Shown here in pieces: positions 50,985 to 58,493 of a stretch of 64,000 nucleotides of DNA. Source of the DNA: Candidatus Omnitrophota bacterium (lineage in GTDB: Bacteria > CAIJMQ01); contig JAHJCU010000004.1 in assembly GCA_018812925.1 (NCBI GenBank), positions 1 to 64,000 of the forward strand. The letters are read 5' to 3'. A model generated the notes under the pieces. The model did not search any database. It was not told the DNA's origin and saw nothing but the letters and a program-made list of their open reading frames with translations. The translations under genes and the position numbers were made by a program. Numbering within the stretch: the stretch's first letter is position 1; each line of letters begins with the position of its first letter.

Positions 50985-52361
50985 TCAATCAAACAAAGCA
51001 GACAAATCCACTTTAAATCCTTCAGCCATAAGCTGGGCAAAAACATTGAGAATCTGGCTTATATCAGTTGCGGTTTTGACATTTGAAGCAATCGCAACAT
51101 AATCCCTCTCTCCAAGAATTCGTTTTACCAAATTTGTCAAAACATTGTCCGGTCCAATCTCTATAAATACCCTGGCGCCATCTTTGAACATATTTTCTAT
51201 TTCTTCACTGAATCTGACAGGACTTACAAGATGCTCGCATAGAATAGAAAGTATCGATTCTTTATCATCAGGATATCGTGAAGCAGATAAATTGGAATAA
51301 ACCAGCACTAGAGGAGACTTGTAGTCCAAAGTAGATAATTTTTTAAACAATAAATCCTTTGCAGAATCCATGTACGGCGAATGGAACGCACAACTTACAT
51401 TTATTTTTTTAGACCTGATTCCATTTTCCTTGAGTTTTACGCTTGCTAAATCAAGCGATTCGTCACTACCAGAAAGAATTGTCTGGACAGGAGAATTTAA
51501 GTTAGCTATAAAAACATTAGGCATGTCTTTTATAACATCTTTTATATCCTCTACTCCTGCCCCAACCGCAAGCATTGTCCCTAAATCGCTTTTACTGGAA
51601 CTTATTATTGCCGAGCCCCTGTATTCTAATAGTTCATAAAGCATTTCTTCTTCAAAAACACCACTCGCATAAAGAGCCACATATTCCCCCAAACTATGTC
51701 CCGCCAACATATCAGCAGTTACGTCAAACAACTTCATGATTTTTAGCAAGCCCACTTCTATCACACCAAGCGCAGGCTGAGCGATATTAGTTTGCGTTAA
51801 AGCTTCCATTTGAGCTTTTACTTCTTCGGGATTAGATGCGTGTGATGGAAATATATATTCGCTTAATAATTTAGGCAAACGGTTTTTAAGAACAATATCT
51901 GCCTTTGAAATACTTTCTTGTAATTGCGGAAAAATAGAGTTCAACTCCTTGAACATATGAGGTCTTTGAGACCCTTGCCCTGAAAAAAGAAAAGCAATTT
52001 TGCCGGCTTTTGCCAAAGGTTCAGAAGAGAAGTAGATTCCGTTGGAATCCCTCCCACTCAAAGCATGGCGGGCAGGAATAAATTTAGGATTTTCTTTAAG
52101 CAATACCTTTGCAGATATGATTTTGGTTTTGAGTTCGTTTACCGATTCGGTTACGATAGAAAGCAGTAATTTCTTATTGGAATATTTGCAGTTTTTTAAA
52201 TATATTGAATAAGCTAATTCAAACAGGTCTAAGCCATCACTTGCCGCGATAGAACCTTCTAAAATTTCGAGTTGTTTGAGAATACTTTCGACATTTTCGC
52301 CTCGCCAGAAAAACAAATGTTCTTTTATTTTTTTTGCCAAACAGTTTTGGGGAATTTTCAT
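50985..52361 (-). CDS. Acyltransferase (malonyl-CoA:ACP/PKS-type AT domain) with N-terminal extension
   Basis: FLFSGQGSQRPHMFKEL, AGHSLGEYVALYASGVF, CAFHSPYMDSA, IEIGPDNVLTNLV. Confidence 0.9.
   Translation of the reverse strand: MKIPQNCLAKKIKEHLFFWRGENVESILKQLEILEGSIAASDGLDLFELAYSIYLKNCKYSNKKLLLSIVTESVNELKTKIISAKVLLKENPKFIPARHALSGRDSNGIYFSSEPLAKAGKIAFLFSGQGSQRPHMFKELNSIFPQLQESISKADIVLKNRLPKLLSEYIFPSHASNPEEVKAQMEALTQTNIAQPALGVIEVGLLKIMKLFDVTADMLAGHSLGEYVALYASGVFEEEMLYELLEYRGSAIISSSKSDLGTMLAVGAGVEDIKDVIKDMPNVFIANLNSPVQTILSGSDESLDLASVKLKENGIRSKKINVSCAFHSPYMDSAKDLLFKKLSTLDYKSPLVLVYSNLSASRYPDDKESILSILCEHLVSPVRFSEEIENMFKDGARVFIEIGPDNVLTNLVKRILGERDYVAIASNVKTATDISQILNVFAQLMAEGFKVDLSALFD
52035..52076. 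repeat. Palindromic GC-rich insert in the acyltransferase ORF
   Basis: GATTCC gtt GGAATC followed by CTCCCACTCAAAGCATGGCGGGCAGG; encodes IPARHALSGRDSNGIYF. Confidence 0.55.
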
Positions 52362-52423
52362 ATAACTGCGGTAATTATATCATAAGTTATTTTTAGGAAG
52401 GGATATGCTATTTGACATTCTTC

Positions 52424-52461
52424 CCCCCTCTGATTTGTTACCACAAATCAAGCCGAGGGGG
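52424..52461. repeat. Stem-loop downstream of porin gene
   Basis: CCCCCTCtGATTTG ttacca CAAATCaagccGAGGGGG. Confidence 0.7.
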
Positions 52462-52463
52462 TT

Positions 52464-52486
52464 ATCCGCCACTTCCGGTGGCGGAT
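52464..52486. repeat. Perfect 9-bp stem-loop
   Basis: ATCCGCCAC ttccg GTGGCGGAT. Confidence 0.75.
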
Positions 52487-52524
52487 AAAAAAAAGAATCC
52501 CGCCCTTGTAAACAAGGGCGGGAT
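52487..52524 (-). terminator. Rho-independent terminator of the porin gene
   Basis: 13-bp perfect stem ATCCCGCCCTTGT/ACAAGGGCGGGAT followed on the minus strand by TCTTTTTTTT. Confidence 0.85.
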
Positions 52525-52551
52525 ATATTCTTCGTTGTGTTGTATTGTCTA

Positions 52552-54012
52552 TTAGAATACAACTTTCACTGAACCTACTAACTCTTGAGCATTTTCAAAG
52601 CTGTAATCCCAAGGATCGCCGGCAACTTCATCTGCACCTTCTTCGAAGAATTTGCCAGGAATGAACAGAGCATACATAAGTCCGAATGTGACATCTTCGC
52701 TGTAATTGTAATTAAAAGTTACGTCATATTCAGAACCTATATATTGATTCTGGTCATCTGCATCGCCAGTCCATGACCATAGAGGCTGAGCTGCACTTAA
52801 GCTGTAATAAGTAAGGTCAAGTGTTGTATTTTCAGTAGGATTGACTCCTGCTGAAAGCTTCCAAATACTGGCATTTGTCATTGAAGTATCACCAAGCATC
52901 TGCCAATATTGTGCCCCATAGATGACTTCGGCAATCTGACCATACGTTTCATCCTCAAACAGAGGATTGAACTGTTCGATTGCATCACTATCATCATTGT
53001 CACCGCTCATGAATATATAACCCAAACCAAGATACGGAGCATAAACATTATCAAAGGTATATTCACCTTCGACATAGCCGCCCCATGCATCTAGGCGTTC
53101 GTTGTTACCGGTGGCAGCGGTCACTGGTTGCATACCAGGTTCAACTATTCCCCATTCTTTTACTATCTCACCCTTTAAAGCTAAGGTGCCGACATCAATC
53201 TGAGGAATCGTTCCTTCACCTCGGATACTTAAAGCCCATGTCTGGTTTTCGCCATCAGAAGCTACAACAATATTGGACCTATTATAGAACAATCCGAGAT
53301 CCCACAAACCATACATTCCGCCGTCATAGTTCCAGTTAATTCCGTACAAATCCATATCGGAATCTACAGGTTGCACACCATTACTCCAAGGAGCAACGGG
53401 TGCAGCAGCTGCAACTGGAGCAACAGCAGCACCTTCGGTTATCTTGGCAACAAATAGGTCTATTTGATGAGGCTCATAGTCCCATACTGCCTTGATAGCT
53501 TCAAAGGATTTGCGGGTATCATACTGATAAACAGTTGCAGAATCTACGGCACCAGGACGAACTCCATCACCAACTAAAAATCCTTCGCCATACATTAACT
53601 CTTGTCTACCAATTGTTAGACTGAACGGATAACCATATATATCGTTTAATGTTATGTACGCAAGGTCTACTTCAACGTCATCTTGATTTACAACCATACC
53701 CCAATCCTGCACATAAATTAAACGGACATATGCTTCCACATTATCTGTCAAAGAAGCATCCACATATAAGCGGACAGTCTGTTCCAGATAATCGTGTACG
53801 GTATTGTCTGCTGCTCCGCCAAATCCATTGTTGTCATAGACGGTAACGTTGTTAAACTCTATTTCATTGACAATATCGTAAGCGCTTTGATAGATACCTT
53901 TAACTTCAATGTCTCCGCCTACTTGTACGTTTTGTACTGCAGCTGTGGCACTAAAAGAAAAACTTAATACCAAAGCCAAAGCACACACTGCTGTTAGTAA
54001 TCTATGTATCAT
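52552..54012 (-). CDS. Outer-membrane porin / beta-barrel (alginate export-like) protein
   Basis: MIHRLLTAVCALALVLSFSFSATAAVQN signal peptide; alternating beta-strand pattern, GRQELMYGEGFLVGDGVRPGAVDSATVYQYDTR; C-terminal aromatic/Phe ending. Confidence 0.85.
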   Translation of the reverse strand: MIHRLLTAVCALALVLSFSFSATAAVQNVQVGGDIEVKGIYQSAYDIVNEIEFNNVTVYDNNGFGGAADNTVHDYLEQTVRLYVDASLTDNVEAYVRLIYVQDWGMVVNQDDVEVDLAYITLNDIYGYPFSLTIGRQELMYGEGFLVGDGVRPGAVDSATVYQYDTRKSFEAIKAVWDYEPHQIDLFVAKITEGAAVAPVAAAAPVAPWSNGVQPVDSDMDLYGINWNYDGGMYGLWDLGLFYNRSNIVVASDGENQTWALSIRGEGTIPQIDVGTLALKGEIVKEWGIVEPGMQPVTAATGNNERLDAWGGYVEGEYTFDNVYAPYLGLGYIFMSGDNDDSDAIEQFNPLFEDETYGQIAEVIYGAQYWQMLGDTSMTNASIWKLSAGVNPTENTTLDLTYYSLSAAQPLWSWTGDADDQNQYIGSEYDVTFNYNYSEDVTFGLMYALFIPGKFFEEGADEVAGDPWDYSFENAQELVGSVKVVF

Positions 54013-54042
54013 CTTTTTTTCTCTCCTTCCCTTCGTTACTAA

Positions 54043-54125
54043 AGAGAGTTTGAACTCTCTCGACATAACGTCGAGAATTGTTTCCCTTCTTCTGATCTAT
54101 TTCTCCCTCTGACCTAATGTCAGAG
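54043..54125. repeat. Serial palindromes in the porin leader
   Basis: AGAGAGTTtgAACTCTCT; CTCGACATAACGTCGAG (54059-54075); CTCTGACCTAATGTCAGAG (54107-54125). Confidence 0.75.
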
Positions 54126-54415
54126 AGCTTTCTATCTATCCTTCACCCCTTACGGCATCCTTAGCGGCTAATGTCACTCTTTCACCTCCTTTCTTGCCTG
54201 AATTTAAGGCACCAGGGATGTTAAAACGCACTTTTTATCCCCGAAACAAAAACGGGGTTTTCAAATAGCGTTGTGCAAATATACCATACAGTTAAGTTCA
54301 ATGTCAAGAATAAAAAAAGTTTTTGCGGAGAATTTTTTTACCACCGAATTTTGTCTTTCGGATAAGGTTATCCATTCTAAGACTAGACGAGCTGTATACA
54401 TTTTCAATTAAATCT

Positions 54416-54873
54416 GAAATACGAGTATTGAAATACGAAACAAATCAAAAATTCAAATTTTCTAAACATGGTTTATTTACTATTGCGTAAAATAGAACCA
54501 AAAATATTCATTAGCTCTGTAGCTTCTTGGACTAATTCTTTTCTTTCTTTTTCGCATTTCTCATTCACATCTAATAATTTTAACCAGAATCGGCTTTCTT
54601 TTGCTTCTTTGCGACAGATTTTTATTCTTAAAATAAAATCCTTTTTACTAAGAGATTCATTGGCTTCAATATAGTTTGCTCCTACCGAACCAGATGATTT
54701 AACAACTTGCTTCCCATCCTCTATGTTTGCTATTGTTTTCAATAATTTCTTAACAAATACCCTAACCCTTCTTGCAAATTCTAAGGTTCGGTCTTCCAAA
54801 TCGTACGGTTTAGAATTTTTAGATTCATCCATTAGAATTTGTTTCGTGCTTCGTATTTCATGTTTCGAATTTA
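54416..54873. mobile_element. Putative element: four-helix-bundle gene flanked by inverted heptad arms
   Basis: Left arm GAAATAC GAGTATT GAAATAC GAAACAA ATC; right arm (reverse complement) GAAACAT GAAATAC GAAGCAC GAAACAA ATT. Confidence 0.55.
54473..54832 (-). CDS. Four-helix-bundle protein (S23/IVP, Avd-like family)
   Basis: YDLEDRTLEFARRVRVFVKKL, VVKSSGSVGANYIEANESLSKKDFILRIKICRKEAKESRFWLKLL. Confidence 0.93.
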   Translation of the reverse strand: MDESKNSKPYDLEDRTLEFARRVRVFVKKLLKTIANIEDGKQVVKSSGSVGANYIEANESLSKKDFILRIKICRKEAKESRFWLKLLDVNEKCEKERKELVQEATELMNIFGSILRNSK

Positions 54874-55355
54874 TTCAGTAAATACCATTTCATCAACCCA
54901 CCCGCTTCTATTATTTCCTGTAAAAGCGAAGGAAATGCAGATACTTGAAAAATTTTATTTTGAGTTATGTTTTTAATTTCCCCTTTGGATAAATCAGCTT
55001 CCAAAACATCATCGGGCTTTATGCTTTTATAAATTTCGTCTGATATAAGAATCGGAAGTCCCACATTTACACAATTCCTATAAAATATTCTGGCAAATGA
55101 CTGCGCAATAACCAAAGCCACTCCGCACCCCTGAATAGCCAAAGGCGCATGCTCTCTAGAAGAACCACATCCGAAATTCCTGCCTGCGACAATAATATCG
55201 CTTTCCCGCACTTTTGTAATAAAAGATGAGTCTATTCCATACATACAGTGTTTGCCCAATTCCTTTATATCTGTCGTAACAAGATATGGCGCAGGAATAA
55301 TCTCATCAGTATTTATATTATCGCCGAATTTATGAATCTTTCCTTTTATAATCAT
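54858..55355 (-). CDS. leuD: 3-isopropylmalate dehydratase small subunit
   Basis: KFGDNINTDEIIPAPYLVTTD, GRNFGCGSSREHAPLAIQGCGVALVIAQSFARIFYRNCVNVGLPI. Confidence 0.95.
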   Translation of the reverse strand: MIIKGKIHKFGDNINTDEIIPAPYLVTTDIKELGKHCMYGIDSSFITKVRESDIIVAGRNFGCGSSREHAPLAIQGCGVALVIAQSFARIFYRNCVNVGLPILISDEIYKSIKPDDVLEADLSKGEIKNITQNKIFQVSAFPSLLQEIIEAGGLMKWYLLNKFET

Positions 55356-55402
55356 AATAAAATCATCGTTATTTGGTTAAGGTTACGATGCTTCGATGGA
55401 GT

Positions 55403-55540
55403 CCTCCGACATTACGTCGGGGTCAAAATCATACAGAGTCGTCGGACCTGTTTTTTCGTAATCAGTAATTAGTAATCGGTAAATGGTAATTTAAAAATTA
55501 CTAATTACGCTTTACCAATTACCAGTTACAGTATTTGACC
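55403..55540. repeat. Palindrome plus facing heptad arms between leuD and leuC
   Basis: CCTCCGACATTACGTCGGGG (55403-55422); GTAATCA GTAATTA GTAATCG GTAAATG GTAATTT aaaaatta CTAATTA CGCTTTA CCAATTA CCAGTTA. Confidence 0.85.
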
Positions 55541-55576
55541 GATACGGGCTTCGTTACCGTTATCCTTTCCCAATTA

Positions 55577-56845
55577 TTACCCGCTAATTATCTCCTCAGG
55601 ATGCGTTATTTTTCCTTTAACCGCAGAAGCGGCAGCAACAGCAGGAGAAGCTAAGTAAACTTCGCTTTGGCTATCCCCCATTCTACCTACAAAATTGCGG
55701 TTTGTCGTAGCAAGACATTTCTCGCCTTTTGCCAAAACCCCCATATGTCCGCCAATACAAGGACCACAAGTCGGAGGAGAAACAACCGCTCCGGCATTAA
55801 TGAATATCTCCAGGAGACCTTCTTTTAAAGCTTTAAGATATATTTTTTGTGTAGCAGGTATAATAATAGTTCTTGTATATGGATGAACTTTTTTACCTTT
55901 TAAAATTTCAGCTGCAATTCTCAAATCCTCTAACCGTCCATTTGTGCATGAGCCGATAACAACCTGGTCAAGCTCAATATTACCGGCTTGCGAAACCGAT
56001 TTGGTATTGGACGGAAGATGAGGAAATGCAACTTGCGGTTCTATCTCTGACACATCGTATTCTATTGTTTTCGCATATTTAGCATCCTTATCGCTCTTCA
56101 AAATTGGTAATTGGTAATTAGTAATTGGTAATTGGTTTATATATTCGATTGTGATTTCGTCGGGAGCAATTATTCCGCTTTTTCCGCCAGCTTCAATTGC
56201 CATATTACACATAGTAAGGCGCGCATCAATCGAAAGTTTTCTTATAGCTTCTCCTTCAAACTCCATAGCTTTGTAGTCAGCGCCGTCAACACCTATATCC
56301 CCGATTGTATAAAGTATCAAGTCTTTTGATGTTACCCAATTGTTTAATTTTCCGTTATAAATAAATTTTATACTTTCAGGAACTTTCAGCCAAATTTTGC
56401 CTGAAAGCATTGCAAAAGCTAAATCAGTGCTTCCCACTCCTGTTGCAAACGCCCCTAATGCGCCGTAACTGCAAGTATGAGAATCAGCTCCTATAATAAG
56501 TTGTCCGGGAATAATAAAGCCTTCTTCGGGCAAAAGCGCATGTTCAATCCCACCGCAACCCAATTCAAAGAAATTTTTCACATTAAATTTTTTGGCAAAA
56601 TTTTTCAACTTTAAGCACTGGTTTGCTGATTCCTTATCTTTGTTAGGAGTAAAATGGTCAGCAACCAATACAACTTTTTCGGGATAAGGAAGTGCTTCTT
56701 TACCTAACTTCTCTATCTCTTGGATAGCCAATGGCGCGGTTATATCGTTGCCAAGCGCAATATCAACATCGGCAAGTATAAACTGTCCGGGTTTTACTTC
56801 CTTCTGTCCGGAATGAAAAGCTAATATTTTTTCGGTTATAGTCAT
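55577..56845 (-). CDS. leuC: 3-isopropylmalate dehydratase large subunit
   Basis: ADSHTCSYGALGAFATGVGSTDLAFAMLSGKIWLKVPE, VIGSCTNGRLEDLRIAAEIL, PTCGPCIGGHMGVLAKGE, TNRNFVGRMGD. Confidence 0.96.
   Translation of the reverse strand: MTITEKILAFHSGQKEVKPGQFILADVDIALGNDITAPLAIQEIEKLGKEALPYPEKVVLVADHFTPNKDKESANQCLKLKNFAKKFNVKNFFELGCGGIEHALLPEEGFIIPGQLIIGADSHTCSYGALGAFATGVGSTDLAFAMLSGKIWLKVPESIKFIYNGKLNNWVTSKDLILYTIGDIGVDGADYKAMEFEGEAIRKLSIDARLTMCNMAIEAGGKSGIIAPDEITIEYINQLPITNYQLPILKSDKDAKYAKTIEYDVSEIEPQVAFPHLPSNTKSVSQAGNIELDQVVIGSCTNGRLEDLRIAAEILKGKKVHPYTRTIIIPATQKIYLKALKEGLLEIFINAGAVVSPPTCGPCIGGHMGVLAKGEKCLATTNRNFVGRMGDSQSEVYLASPAVAAASAVKGKITHPEEIISG
56104..56138. repeat. Five tandem 7-bp units inside leuC
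   Basis: TTGGTAA TTGGTAA TTAGTAA TTGGTAA TTGGTTT; encodes NQLPITNYQLPI. Confidence 0.95.
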
Positions 56846-56852
56846 GTTTTTA

Positions 56853-56925
56853 AATTATTGAAGATTAAAAATTGCAGATTCAAAATTCGCGAAAATCTGG
56901 AAACTTCAATCTTGAATTTTAAATT
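56853..56925. repeat. Heptad array upstream of leuC
   Basis: ATTGAAG ATTAAAA ATTGCAG ATTCAAA ATTCGCG ... CTTCAAT CTTGAAT TTTAAAT. Confidence 0.7.
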
Positions 56926-56930
56926 TATTT

Positions 56931-57833
56931 TTATTTCCCCACGGAATATCCGCTCCATTTTAACTTTTTCCTTAAAAGTTCATAAAAGCTTTTTTCTTTG
57001 AATTTTACAAGTGAAATATTAAACGGCGCTGATTCTGTCTCAATTTCGCCGCCTTTTTCAAGTCTGCCTCCTGGTTGACCGTCAACTGTATAATCAACAG
57101 GATTTTTCGTCAATATTTTTACTTTTATTTTACTTTGCTTCGGGACAACAATAGGTCTATTCGAAAGAGCATGAGGGCATATTGGAACAACAAGAATACA
57201 ATCCAGAGAAGGATGAATTATAGGTCCGCCCGAAGAAAGAGAATGTGCGGTTGAACCGGTTGAAGTAGATATAATCAATCCGTCGGATGCAAATGTAGTA
57301 AGGTAACTATTGTCAATAAACGTTTCCAGTTCGACTATTCTTGCGGAAGCGCCTCTTGAAAGAACCACATCGTTAAGAGCAACCAATATCTTAGCATTTC
57401 GCGACGTTTTAATGATAAGCATACTTCTTTTTTCGATGGAATATTTTTTCTGAAATAACAAAGTCAATGCTTTAGTTAAATCTTTATAAGTTATTTTCGT
57501 AAGGAATCCCAGACCGCCCATATTTACTCCAAGTATGGGAATATTCGTATCTTTAACAATTCTTGCGGATTTAAGCAGTGTACCGTCGCCGCCCAAGCTT
57601 ATCAAAACTTGAGCATTCTTTCTTATTTTTCCTTCGTCTGCTTTTAAATCTTTTCTTTTTATATGCTCTGCAGCATCTTTGAGAAGAAAAATTTCGATAT
57701 TTTTCTTCTCCATATCATCGACGATGTTGCGCACAACACCCGAGACTTTTTCTTTAGCCAAATTGGCAATTATAGCTATCTTTTGCACCCCGTTAGAAAA
57801 TTTTCTCTTCTTCGCATTAGACAATACCTGCAT
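56931..57833 (-). CDS. nadK: NAD kinase
   Basis: LISLGGDGTLLKSARIV, ILGVNMGGLGFLT, STSTGSTAHSLSSGGPIIHPSLDCILVVPICPHALSNRPIVVP. Confidence 0.96.
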   Translation of the reverse strand: MQVLSNAKKRKFSNGVQKIAIIANLAKEKVSGVVRNIVDDMEKKNIEIFLLKDAAEHIKRKDLKADEGKIRKNAQVLISLGGDGTLLKSARIVKDTNIPILGVNMGGLGFLTKITYKDLTKALTLLFQKKYSIEKRSMLIIKTSRNAKILVALNDVVLSRGASARIVELETFIDNSYLTTFASDGLIISTSTGSTAHSLSSGGPIIHPSLDCILVVPICPHALSNRPIVVPKQSKIKVKILTKNPVDYTVDGQPGGRLEKGGEIETESAPFNISLVKFKEKSFYELLRKKLKWSGYSVGK

Positions 57834-57890
57834 TTTTTCACTCCTTACTTAAAGAAATTTTAAAAACTTTTTATAAATTTTCTAACGGGG
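57788..57890. repeat. CCCCGTTAG-family element bridging nadK 5' end and gmk 3' end
   Basis: CCCCGTTAGAAAATTT (57788-57803) vs AAATTTTCTAACGGGG (57875-57890), perfect 16-bp inverted repeat. Confidence 0.9.
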
Positions 57891-58493
57891 CACCCTCTTG
57901 CGTTCCGTTTCTATTTTAGATAAAACTTCATTAACCGCATTTTCAATTTTATCATTTACAATATGATAGTTATAATCTTTTGCCTGCTTCTGTTCCCAGT
58001 CGGAAATCTCCATTCTTTTTGCGATTGATTCTTCAGTTTCCGTACCTCTTTTTATAAGCCGTTTTTTTAATTCTTCGACAGAAGACGCGCGGAAGAAAAA
58101 GGAAATGCTATCAGGGTATTTTTTCTTTATGCGTTTTGCCCCTTTCACATCAATTGTCAAAATAACATCTTTCCCACAAGATAATTTTTCCCGGACAGAC
58201 TCGCTTAATGTTCCATAGAATGCATTATGAACTTTTTCCCATTCCAAAAACTTACCTTCTTTTACTATCTTTTCAAAGTCATCTTCGCTGATAAAAAAAT
58301 AGTCTTTGCCTTGCTGTTCTGCCTGTCGGGGCAAACGAGTCGTATAAGAAACAGAAAGAGTTAACTTGGGGTCTCTCTTGACGATTTCCTTGGCAACAGT
58401 AGTTTTCCCTGCGCCCGAAGCCGATGAAAAAATAATCAATAATCCTTTGTGCCTTTGTGCCTCTGTGCCTTTGTGCCTTTTTTCATTCAACAT
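57882..58493 (-). CDS. gmk: Guanylate kinase
   Basis: LLIIFSSASGAGKTTVAKEIVKRDPKLTLSVSYTTRLPRQAEQQGKDYFFISEDDF. Confidence 0.96.
   Translation of the reverse strand: MLNEKRHKGTEAQRHKGLLIIFSSASGAGKTTVAKEIVKRDPKLTLSVSYTTRLPRQAEQQGKDYFFISEDDFEKIVKEGKFLEWEKVHNAFYGTLSESVREKLSCGKDVILTIDVKGAKRIKKKYPDSISFFFRASSVEELKKRLIKRGTETEESIAKRMEISDWEQKQAKDYNYHIVNDKIENAVNEVLSKIETERKRVPR
58444..58477. repeat. 8-bp tandem repeats at the gmk 5' end
   Basis: CCTTTGTG CCTTTGTG CCTCTGTG CCTTTGTG CC; encodes KRHKGTEAQRHKG. Confidence 0.9.

Noticed and set aside
50985-52361. Polyketide/PUFA biosynthetic gene cluster
   Set aside because: Only one AT-type gene is visible; no ketosynthase, ACP, ketoreductase or thioesterase nearby.
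54416-54873. Diversity-generating retroelement (because of the Avd-like four-helix protein)
   Set aside because: No reverse transcriptase, template repeat/variable repeat pair or C-type lectin target is present in the window.
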